Assembly (NCBI GenBank): GCA_021205255.1
Contig: JAJPXW010000297.1
Coordinates: forward strand, 1-8,905
Source of the DNA: Burkholderiales bacterium
GTDB taxonomy: Bacteria; Pseudomonadota; Gammaproteobacteria; Burkholderiales; Burkholderiaceae_F
Direction of reading: 5' to 3'
Length of the DNA: 8,905 nucleotides
Part shown: positions 1 through 5,633 of the stretch, in pieces
How the letters are laid out: each line of letters starts with the position of its first letter
How positions within the stretch are numbered: position 1 is the stretch's first letter
Made by a program: the position numbers and the translations under genes
Notes under the pieces: model-generated
The model's input: the letters and a program-made list of their open reading frames with translations, nothing else
The model's database searches: none
What the model was told of the DNA's origin: nothing

Positions 1-33
1 GTTGGATGTTATATCGTAATTTTACAGGTAATT

Positions 34-1527
34 ATGAGCCTCTTTGAGCAATGCAAAATTTGGTTTATCCATCAAGAATATCCAAAAGTAATTGAAGCTC
101 TCGAAGAAAATTCTGAGCTTTTAAAACATCCTGAGCCTGCATTGATGCTAATGTCAGCCTACATTTCCTCAGCCCATGGTTGGAAAGACCGACTCAACTA
201 TGAGAAGGTCGTTCACCTATGGCATACACATGAGAAAGTTTTCTCTAAGTTTTCTGGAGCTCTTCACGCATTAGCCATGGCATATTTAGGCTTGGAACAG
301 TATGGATTGGCTCTGGACTATTTTAATAAGGCATTTAAAATTGGTGGGCCTGTAGATCATTTGATAGGAGATATTTTATCCCTCTGCAGAAAAAAATTAA
401 CTTCTCCTACCTTCACAGAACCTTATAGAGCAAGAGTAAATAAGGCGTGGAAAGCTTTTGAGGAAGATGAATATAAAGTTCATAACTTGCTCGAAGGTCC
501 AATCCCATCCTATGAAAAGAATGCTGAAGCATTAGCCCTCTCGAGGGACAAGTTTGAAATAGCAATGGATGAACCAGGATTAAGATTGGCATCCGGAAGT
601 GAAAATGGAAAAAGTGGGTTGGTTTTTAGCCCAATGGGCCAATGGAGCAATTTTTTTAAACAATGTGCTCTTATTGCCGTGACGCCGCAGTCCATAAAGC
701 AAAACTGGGTAATAACTATTGGAGAGCCACAAATAGGCTATATGAGCCTTCAGGTGTACGGTTTAAATCTAGATAGTGATGATTGGCTTGTTTGGTTAGG
801 CAAGACTAAGAAAGGGTACAAATTATCTGCCTATTGCCCTAAGGTAGTGAAAAGCTCAATGCCAAAGGGGCTTTACGTAAAACTAGCAGAGGGTTTCATT
901 AATAATGCTATTGGAGAATTGCCCCGAATGAAAAACTTCGGCAAGCCTGATGTTTTGAAAGTGCCGAGAAAAAGTGCTCCAGTACCTTTGACAAAACTTG
1001 CGGAATTTTTGAAGAGGAAAGGTTTTGATTTAAACGAGAAAGTGTTAGCTTATACAGAGAACGATGTGCCTTTCAATATGTCTATTAATCCAGTATTGCA
1101 AAACGCACCAGATTCAGAGGGACCACGGCATGAAATTATGGAGGGCTTTACGTCTTTCCCTGACCTAATCATCGAGTATGCTACCGGTAAAAACGATATT
1201 GCCAACGACCTTTTTGCCTGTGGAGCTGTCCCTGGCACTATCTTTTTTACGCCTCCGATGAAAGGAGGTTTGGCTGATGCGAAAAACACCGCTTATGTTC
1301 AAAAGCTCCAGCGCTTATTAGATGAAAAATGCGCACTTAACTCCTTTATGCCAATAAGTATTGCTACAGGAGCAGTTTGGAGCTATTTTGATCTCATAGC
1401 TTGGGATATCAATGAAGTGATGCGGGTGGCTCGGAAATTCTTCCGCGAAAATCCAGTGCGTAGCTGTGGCTTCCAAGTTCTACATACGGAGGCGGCTCCA
1501 GATTTCTGGACAAAGAATAGCCGCTAA
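34..1527 (+). CDS. Uncharacterised protein with TPR-like N-terminus
   Basis: This encodes a 497-residue, apparently soluble protein with no signal peptide and no membrane segment. The N-terminal part is helical. Residues about 74-105 fit a tetratricopeptide repeat, with small and aromatic residues at the usual places (ALAMAYLGLEQYGLALDYF), and residues 5-28 resemble a weaker repeat. Such repeats usually bind proteins, but no partner can be named. The remaining roughly 350 residues match no domain I can name. I have an impression of similar TPR-headed proteins in host-associated anaerobes, with a conserved patch around residues 170-186 (SRDKFEIAMDEPGLRL), but cannot confirm it. The ATG start is preceded by AGGT four bases upstream, a weak ribosome site. 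A 181-base gap separates it from the next gene, so it is probably its own transcript. Its DNA is clearly A+T-rich compared with the formate dehydrogenase genes. The reading frame is certain; the function is unknown. Confidence 0.85.
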   Translation: MSLFEQCKIWFIHQEYPKVIEALEENSELLKHPEPALMLMSAYISSAHGWKDRLNYEKVVHLWHTHEKVFSKFSGALHALAMAYLGLEQYGLALDYFNKAFKIGGPVDHLIGDILSLCRKKLTSPTFTEPYRARVNKAWKAFEEDEYKVHNLLEGPIPSYEKNAEALALSRDKFEIAMDEPGLRLASGSENGKSGLVFSPMGQWSNFFKQCALIAVTPQSIKQNWVITIGEPQIGYMSLQVYGLNLDSDDWLVWLGKTKKGYKLSAYCPKVVKSSMPKGLYVKLAEGFINNAIGELPRMKNFGKPDVLKVPRKSAPVPLTKLAEFLKRKGFDLNEKVLAYTENDVPFNMSINPVLQNAPDSEGPRHEIMEGFTSFPDLIIEYATGKNDIANDLFACGAVPGTIFFTPPMKGGLADAKNTAYVQKLQRLLDEKCALNSFMPISIATGAVWSYFDLIAWDINEVMRVARKFFRENPVRSCGFQVLHTEAAPDFWTKNSR

Positions 1528-1584
1528 ATGTTTTAATGGTTTAGCTTCCTAAGAAATCCCGAGTTTTTAGCTACCTCTTTAAAG

Positions 1585-1610
1585 TTACTTAAAAGAAGGG
1601 TTTTAAGTGA
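1585..1610 (+). terminator. Weak A+T-rich inverted repeat, possible terminator of the TPR-like gene
   Basis: ACTTAAAA (1587-1594) and TTTTAAGT (1601-1608) are perfect inverted repeats around GAAGGG. One wobble and one further pair extend the stem to 10 bp. It lies 57 bases after the TAA of the upstream gene. The stem is nearly all A-T pairs and no T-run follows, so an intrinsic terminator is only one possibility; it could be a chance feature of A+T-rich DNA. Confidence 0.25.
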
Positions 1611-1650
1611 ATTTGGTCTTTGTAACTCTAGAATAAGCAATCCTTAAAAC

Positions 1651-1680
1651 ACCAGGTACCTGCTAGGCCGGTAGCCTGGT
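1651..1680 (+). promoter_or_regulatory. Bulged hairpin upstream of the DUF364 gene
   Basis: ACCAGG (1651-1656) pairs with CCTGGT (1675-1680). TACC (1657-1660) pairs with GGTA (1670-1673). One unpaired G (1674) and a 9-base loop (TGCTAGGCC) remain. The 10-bp stem is much more G+C-rich than its surroundings and ends 28 bases before the ATG at 1709. No T-run follows on the plus strand (AAAACTATGC), which argues against a terminator. It may be a leader-RNA structure or protein-binding site; no known riboswitch consensus was recognised. Confidence 0.4.
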
Positions 1681-1708
1681 AAAACTATGCTCGTATTTAT
1701 TTTTGCCA

Positions 1709-2554
1709 ATGACAGAAAGACTACAAATTGATCCTGTACTTCAGGAAACTATCGACAAACTAAAAAATTCTTTTGGATTGGAACTGGATTCAATAACTGT
1801 GGATAGGGCGGTTCTTGGACTATTCTTTTCTGGCCTAAAGCTTTCCTGCGGAACTGCTGGACTTTGCTTTACGCCCTTAAAAGAAATCCCAGAAGCCGTT
1901 TGCTGTCCCTCTTCGGCTGCGGCCATGCCAAAGTCGGGTAGGTTAACCGGAGTTCCTGTCGAATATTACTTAGAAGAATTAGCAAGTCCTCATCCATTAA
2001 GAAGAATGCTTGGAATTTGCGCTATTAACGCATTATCAAATTATTACTGGAAAAAGTTTGGCCATGAAGGCTACGATTTTGAACCTGGTGTCAATGCTTT
2101 CGATGCGGTTCAAATCCCACCACCTGGTAAAAAGACAGTGGTAATTGGAGCACTTGTTCCAATGCTAAAGAGGCTACTCCAAGAAAAAGCTGACTTTACC
2201 GTTCTAGAAATGGTCAAAGGGACTTTGAAAGGCGAGGAGCTTAAGCACTATGCGCCTGCCGAAGCGGCTCCGCAATACGTACCTGAAGCCGATTTGCTAG
2301 TTATTACTGGCGTGACTATCTTCAACCATACAATTACGCCATTGTTAGAGATGGCAAAGAAAGATGCCATAATAGTCATTGCTGGTCCAACCGCCAGCAT
2401 GTTGCCGGACGCATTTTTTAGAAGAAATGTAAGTGTGATGGGTGGGCTGATCGTAACTGAGCCGGATGCTACATTAGATCTACTTGCCGAAGGTGGCTCA
2501 GGCTATCATTTATTTGGAAAGACAGCTGAGCGGCTTGTAATTAAGAGATCATAA
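1709..2554 (+). CDS. DUF4213/DUF364 family protein, putative heavy-metal chelation
   Basis: This is a 281-residue soluble protein with the two-part layout of the DUF4213 plus DUF364 family. The N-terminal part (about 10-110) includes the hydrophobic core VDRAVLGLFFSGLKL and a cysteine-bearing segment (C47, C53, C65, C66). The Rossmann-like part (about 140-275) begins at KTVVIGALVPML and carries the patches TGVTIFNHT (200-208) and GPTASMLP (226-233). The family's first structure, from Desulfitobacterium hafniense, combines an enolase N-terminal-like fold with a Rossmann-like fold and was proposed to act in heavy-metal chelation; no reaction is established. I chose the ATG at 1709 over a TTG two codons upstream (1703). 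Neither has a Shine-Dalgarno sequence, so initiation may be weak, leaderless or dependent on the upstream hairpin. A strong inverted repeat follows the TAA. No metal-transport gene is adjacent, so the substrate cannot be inferred from context. Confidence 0.85.
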   Translation: MTERLQIDPVLQETIDKLKNSFGLELDSITVDRAVLGLFFSGLKLSCGTAGLCFTPLKEIPEAVCCPSSAAAMPKSGRLTGVPVEYYLEELASPHPLRRMLGICAINALSNYYWKKFGHEGYDFEPGVNAFDAVQIPPPGKKTVVIGALVPMLKRLLQEKADFTVLEMVKGTLKGEELKHYAPAEAAPQYVPEADLLVITGVTIFNHTITPLLEMAKKDAIIVIAGPTASMLPDAFFRRNVSVMGGLIVTEPDATLDLLAEGGSGYHLFGKTAERLVIKRS

Positions 2555-2575
2555 AACCGAATATTGACTCATTAA

Positions 2576-2607
2576 AGATGCCAAAATCTAGAATGGTTTT
2601 GGCATCT
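2576..2607 (+). terminator. Intrinsic terminator after the DUF364 gene
   Basis: An 11-bp perfect stem is formed by AGATGCCAAAA (2576-2586) and TTTTGGCATCT (2597-2607), closing a 10-base loop. It begins 22 bases after the stop codon. The downstream sequence GCTGTTTTG gives only a short, delayed T-run, so termination may be incomplete. Position and stem quality make it the most likely end of the DUF364 transcript. Confidence 0.65.
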
Positions 2608-2700
2608 GCTGTTTTGAAGATTGACCGACTTAGTATCTGAGCGTAAGGTAAAAATATAGGGATAGATAAAATAACTAATAAAACTTAGTTTTCTTTTTAG
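2608..2700. other. A+T-rich region upstream of the HNH gene
   Basis: This short gap between the terminator and the in-frame stop at 2698-2700 contains no ATG and no GTG. A possible but poor promoter is TTGACC (2621-2626) with TAAGGT 17 bases on (2644-2649); only the -35 element is good. Stop codons are dense in all three plus frames from about 2636 to 2700. No RNA gene is visible. Confidence 0.4.
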
Positions 2701-2796
2701 AGAGCGAAATTTTCTGATTCAGTACAAAACTTTCCTCTTCCTCAGGATCAAAATCTTTCCATCGATAAACTTGGACAGGCTTTTAATAACGTAACC
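2701..2796 (+). other. Startless in-frame 5' extension of the HNH gene
   Basis: Thirty-two open codons directly precede the ATG at 2797 and read like the real N-terminus of this HNH family. They include the patch FPLPQDQNLSIDKLGQAF followed by NNVT and then MSYKFYWF. They contain no ATG, GTG or TTG, and TAG stops occur in the same frame at 2698-2700 and 2686-2688. The only near-cognate start is an ATC at 2761-2763, and AGGA at 2744-2747 is rather far from it. Neither other plus frame offers an ATG, GTG or TTG between its nearest upstream stop and this region. This suggests loss of the original start, a non-standard start or a sequencing error. Confidence 0.6.
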
Positions 2797-3843
2797 ATGT
2801 CCTATAAGTTCTATTGGTTTATCGGTTTATTGGACATTTTGGTTAGAGAAAGGGGAGACCGTATTGAAGCTCGGCAAATTGCTATAAGCATGGTGGCAAA
2901 TGCGTGGTACCCAGTTAATTTCTTTCATCTTGAATTAGGCTGGAAAGACCAACTTCATGACTCGGTCAAGAAGCTAAATAAAGATCTTCAACTGATTTTC
3001 CATAGTCAAAATGACATAGGAACCTATGTTTCTGACTTATTAAAAAGGGATTCGGAGACAAAGAATTTAGTCAATTACTTACTGCGCTATGTACCTCATC
3101 GTTTTTTGTCTCCTTGGTTCAAGTCGATTGGAAATGATGAAAAGAAAGGAATGGATTTCGCGTCAAGTTTTCAATATGGAAATCCCTATAGGGTCATAGG
3201 AAAAGGAGAAAGCGCTGTTATCGAGATCAATCCTATATGGAAGGAGTATCTGATTGTCAACTATCCAATATTGACTGCATTTGCCTACTGGTATTTAGCA
3301 AAGTTTGTCCAGCAGAGGAACCCAAATGTTCCGAATGTTCTGGAAAAGCTACAGAAACCAATGGAAAGACTTCCAATGGACGACCAGAAGAAATATTGGA
3401 ACAGTCTCATTAAAAGCGGCCTTGAAGTCAGATGCATTTATACGGATAAGATTTTAGGCGTCGGTGATTTTGATTTAGACCACTTTATTCCTTGGAGCTT
3501 CGTCTCTCATAATCTCCTTTGGAATTTGATTCCAGCCGACTCTTCAATAAACTCGAGCAAAAGTAATAAGTTACCTGATTTGAAGGACTACTTGCCAAGT
3601 TTTGCAAGGACTCAGCAAAGCGCCATTCAAAAATGTTTGAATTCGGGGCAAACTCCTCCCAAAATTCTGGAAGACTACTTAACTATTCGAAAACCAGCGG
3701 AGCAAATTGCTGAACTGAAAGAAAAGGAACTTTTGGAATTCTATGAAAATGTATTTGAGCCTTTATGGCAAACAGCCCGCAATGTAGGCTTTGGAAAATG
3801 GGATGGCTATATCCAGCAAAATCTAAACTTATTCCAAGAGTAG
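2797..3843 (+). CDS. HNH endonuclease domain protein, probably N-terminally shortened
   Basis: From its first ATG the gene encodes 348 residues. The N-terminal half is helical with a characteristic aromatic patch (YKFYWF, 3-8). The C-terminal part carries the HNH nuclease region. It has a short CIYTDK strand at 213-218, then D228-H229 in LDHFIPWSF. N243 in LWNL follows, and N252 and K255 in SINSSKSNKLP. This fits the beta-beta-alpha metal fold, with H229 the likely general base and N252 or a nearby residue completing the site. HNH proteins cut DNA or RNA, and free-standing ones often belong to restriction or other defence functions, but no partner gene is present. No clear Shine-Dalgarno lies before 2797, and family-like sequence continues upstream without a start codon. 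The product may therefore lack about 30 or more N-terminal residues, or the gene may be decaying even though its catalytic region is intact. It faces the formate dehydrogenase operon tail to tail. Confidence 0.75.
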   Translation: MSYKFYWFIGLLDILVRERGDRIEARQIAISMVANAWYPVNFFHLELGWKDQLHDSVKKLNKDLQLIFHSQNDIGTYVSDLLKRDSETKNLVNYLLRYVPHRFLSPWFKSIGNDEKKGMDFASSFQYGNPYRVIGKGESAVIEINPIWKEYLIVNYPILTAFAYWYLAKFVQQRNPNVPNVLEKLQKPMERLPMDDQKKYWNSLIKSGLEVRCIYTDKILGVGDFDLDHFIPWSFVSHNLLWNLIPADSSINSSKSNKLPDLKDYLPSFARTQQSAIQKCLNSGQTPPKILEDYLTIRKPAEQIAELKEKELLEFYENVFEPLWQTARNVGFGKWDGYIQQNLNLFQE

Positions 3844-3892
3844 GCATAGAGAAATTAAAGTCGCCAAAATTCTTAATTTTTTCCATAACGAA

Positions 3893-3916
3893 AACGCCCT
3901 GCAAAAGCAGGGCGTT
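3893..3916 (-). terminator. Terminator of the formate dehydrogenase operon
   Basis: A perfect 10-bp G+C-rich stem AACGCCCTGC/GCAGGGCGTT closes a 4-base loop. It starts 15 bases beyond the fdnI stop codon. Read on the minus strand, the stem runs into TTTTCGTT, a short T-run. Read on the plus strand it is followed by CTAGTTATTT, a weak T-rich stretch. It therefore mainly ends the fdn operon but may also stop transcripts from the convergent HNH gene. Confidence 0.85.
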
Positions 3917-3931
3917 CTAGTTATTTAGACT

Positions 3932-4684
3932 TTAGGCCTGTTTTGGAGCAGGTGCCTTCTTGGCTGGTTGACCGTCCGTGACTTCAACAACATTGTTGCC
4001 TAATGTCAGTTGGACATCAGCCCAGTAGCCCCAGTGATAGACGGCGTTGGACTCAGTGCAATATCCATTGCCGAACATCAAGTTGCCAGTGCCTTCGTAC
4101 GGTTCGAAGATGCCAGCGCCAAGATAAGCGTGAGCAAGACCGAAAACGATGATGACAACGAAGCAAATGTCATGGCACCACTTCCAGAATATCATTGTGC
4201 CCTGGCTAAAGTTGATCATCCATTGACCGCCTGGAAGAAGTCCAGTGTTCAACCACAGGAAGCATCCAGAGATTGCCATAAAGACGGCGGCAAATAATAG
4301 GATACCGTCAGCTAGACGCTGTCCGCTCTTGACTTCCCTTTGCGGTGGCATATGCACTTTGCTTGGGAAGAAAAGATACATTGGGAACAGCTTCATGAAC
4401 AGATAGTCGTCCTTATCCCACTTTTCGAAAATGTCTACTTTGAACAGATGGACAAATCCTTTTGGTGAAATAAGAATGGCAAGAATTGGTATCAGAATGA
4501 ACGGAATAGCAATAAGCCTATGAGCCCATCTCATACCAATCGTAACATCTGCACCAGCCCAGTTATTAAGGGAAGGGATAAAGGTGAAAAGTCCCGTAAT
4601 CGCGAGCAGGATGCAAGTAACAGCAACCATGTCGTGAGTGAACCTCGTCAGTGCAGAATGACGCTTAATATATTTATGAATCAT
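3932..4684 (-). CDS. fdnI: Formate dehydrogenase cytochrome b (gamma) subunit
   Basis: This 250-residue integral membrane protein of the FdnI family carries two b-type haems. It takes electrons from the FdnH clusters and reduces menaquinone near the cytoplasmic face. Four hydrophobic segments lie at about 18-36, 56-73, 125-147 and 167-190. Likely haem ligands are H17 (RFTH), H55 (WAHR), H171 (WCHD) and H185 (LAHAY), in the same order as H18, H57, H155 and H169 of E. coli FdnI. GQRLADG at about 121-127 corresponds to the conserved GQK quinone-side patch. The protein is longer than E. coli FdnI (217 residues), mainly in the loop before segment three and in a polar tail ending in an Ala/Pro/Lys stretch. 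The ATG has AGGAG five bases upstream, overlapping the fdnH stop codon, and the gap to fdnH is 8 bases, so the two are probably translationally coupled. Last gene of the operon. Confidence 0.93.
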   Translation of the reverse strand: MIHKYIKRHSALTRFTHDMVAVTCILLAITGLFTFIPSLNNWAGADVTIGMRWAHRLIAIPFILIPILAILISPKGFVHLFKVDIFEKWDKDDYLFMKLFPMYLFFPSKVHMPPQREVKSGQRLADGILLFAAVFMAISGCFLWLNTGLLPGGQWMINFSQGTMIFWKWCHDICFVVIIVFGLAHAYLGAGIFEPYEGTGNLMFGNGYCTESNAVYHWGYWADVQLTLGNNVVEVTDGQPAKKAPAPKQA

Positions 4685-4689
4685 GATGA

Positions 4690-4694
4690 CTCCT
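4690..4694 (-). promoter_or_regulatory. Ribosome binding site of fdnI
   Basis: AGGAG on the minus strand sits five bases before the fdnI ATG and overlaps the TAG stop of fdnH. This arrangement favours re-initiation by ribosomes finishing fdnH. Confidence 0.8.
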
Positions 4695-5616
4695 AGTTGG
4701 TGCTGTCTTCAGCCCGTTCTTTCTTAGCGAGCTTCTTCTCTGCCGCAGCTACAAGTTGAGATGCAGTCTTACGCTGAGCAGGAGTCCAAGATTCCTTGGC
4801 CTCAGCTAACGTTTCTGGTTTCCTCTTGTAACCAAGGTTCATAAAGTAGGAGATGCCTAGACCAATGACTGTCGCAGCAGTTGCCAATCCAGCAAGTGGA
4901 CGAGTCCATTTGGCCAGTGGCGCAAAGACGTTCATAGAAGGATCGGTTGGAAGTCCAGAAGCTTCATGGCCATACTTGCAAACTTGAAGGATATGCAAGC
5001 CACTCATCTCGTTTTCGCCATAAAGTTCGCACTTGTCGTAGCCTTTTTCCTTCATGATGGCAACACGTTCTTTACCAAGCTTGATCATTTCTTCGCGAGG
5101 ACCGAAGTGCAATGCTTCTGGCTGGCAGGTAGTTACACAAGCGGGTTTTCTGCCGTTTTCTAGCCTGTCATAGCACATGGTGCATTTATCGATCTTGCGT
5201 TCTGGACCCCAATAGCGTGGTACGTCAAATGGGCAAGCCATGTTGCAATAATTGCAACCGATGCACTTTTCAGGCTTGACTTGTACAACGCCATTTTCCG
5301 CATAGCTTAGAGCGCCAGTTGGGCAAACTGTTACGCAACCAGCATCAGTGCAGTGGAAGCAAGATCTTCTTCCAAATGCCCATTCGACTGGACGGAACTT
5401 ATTGTCGCTCTTCTTCTCTTGGAACTGGATAACAAGGCTAGTGCTTGGACCCAAATCCATAGGAGATTGATAGCTGCCGGTAAAAGGATCTTCATTCAGG
5501 CCAAGTGGTGAATACAGTACGTTCCACTGCTTGCACGCTACCTGGCAGGCTTTACATGCTGTGCACTTGGTATCGTCGTACAGCATGGCCATTTCTTTAT
5601 CAGTGTATTTAGACAT
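4693..5616 (-). CDS. fdnH: Formate dehydrogenase iron-sulfur (beta) subunit
   Basis: This 307-residue protein carries electrons from the catalytic subunit to the cytochrome. Four cysteine groups bind four [4Fe-4S] clusters, numbered from the ATG at 5616. They are C18, C21, C24, C28; C86, C89, C94, C98; C118, C121, C124, C128; and C145, C148, C160, C164. The spacing matches FdnH/HybA/PsrB-type ferredoxin subunits. A hydrophobic segment at about 240-259 is the single C-terminal membrane anchor of the family, placing the cluster domain in the periplasm. A charged, Ala/Lys-rich tail then ends the protein. There is no signal peptide of its own, so it should be co-exported with FdnG by the Tat system. 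An upstream GTG (5625) is open in frame but overlaps the Shine-Dalgarno GGGAG, which lies 8 bases before the ATG. The ATG is therefore preferred. It begins 17 bases after the fdnG stop. Confidence 0.95.
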   Translation of the reverse strand: MSKYTDKEMAMLYDDTKCTACKACQVACKQWNVLYSPLGLNEDPFTGSYQSPMDLGPSTSLVIQFQEKKSDNKFRPVEWAFGRRSCFHCTDAGCVTVCPTGALSYAENGVVQVKPEKCIGCNYCNMACPFDVPRYWGPERKIDKCTMCYDRLENGRKPACVTTCQPEALHFGPREEMIKLGKERVAIMKEKGYDKCELYGENEMSGLHILQVCKYGHEASGLPTDPSMNVFAPLAKWTRPLAGLATAATVIGLGISYFMNLGYKRKPETLAEAKESWTPAQRKTASQLVAAAEKKLAKKERAEDSTN

Positions 5617-5624
5617 GTTATGCA

Positions 5625-5629
5625 CTCCC
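5625..5629 (-). promoter_or_regulatory. Ribosome binding site of fdnH, decides the start
   Basis: GGGAG on the minus strand lies eight bases before the ATG at 5616. It touches the alternative GTG at 5623-5625, which therefore cannot be served by this site. This supports the 307-residue product over the 310-residue one. Confidence 0.75.
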
Positions 5630-5633
5630 GTTG

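Larger units (their letters stand above)
1528..1708. other. Intergenic region with two inverted repeats
   Basis: This non-coding gap lies between the TPR-like gene and the DUF364 gene. It contains an A+T-rich inverted repeat (1585-1610) and a G+C-rich hairpin (1651-1680), listed separately. A hexamer TAGAAT at 1629-1634 is one base from the -10 consensus, but no matching -35 sits at proper distance, so no promoter is called. The last 28 bases before the ATG at 1709 are T-rich and contain no Shine-Dalgarno sequence. No tRNA or recognisable small RNA is visible. Confidence 0.6.

Noticed and set aside
1651..1680. Known riboswitch (molybdenum cofactor, cobalamin or nickel/cobalt type)
   Set aside because: There is only one simple hairpin, with no multi-helix junction and no family consensus boxes that I recognise.
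1703..1708. TTG start for the DUF364 gene
   Set aside because: An ATG lies two codons later in frame and neither position has a ribosome site, so the standard codon is preferred.
2797..3843. Cas9- or retron-like system around the HNH protein
   Set aside because: There is no RuvC domain, repeat array, reverse transcriptase or paired defence gene in the window; the protein is a free-standing HNH type.
3683..3904. Minus-strand open frame over the end of the HNH gene and the terminator
   Set aside because: It starts in the terminator hairpin and runs antisense through the HNH coding region; there is no ribosome site and no family-like sequence.
5617..5625. GTG start for fdnH
   Set aside because: The GTG overlaps the Shine-Dalgarno sequence that serves the ATG at 5616.
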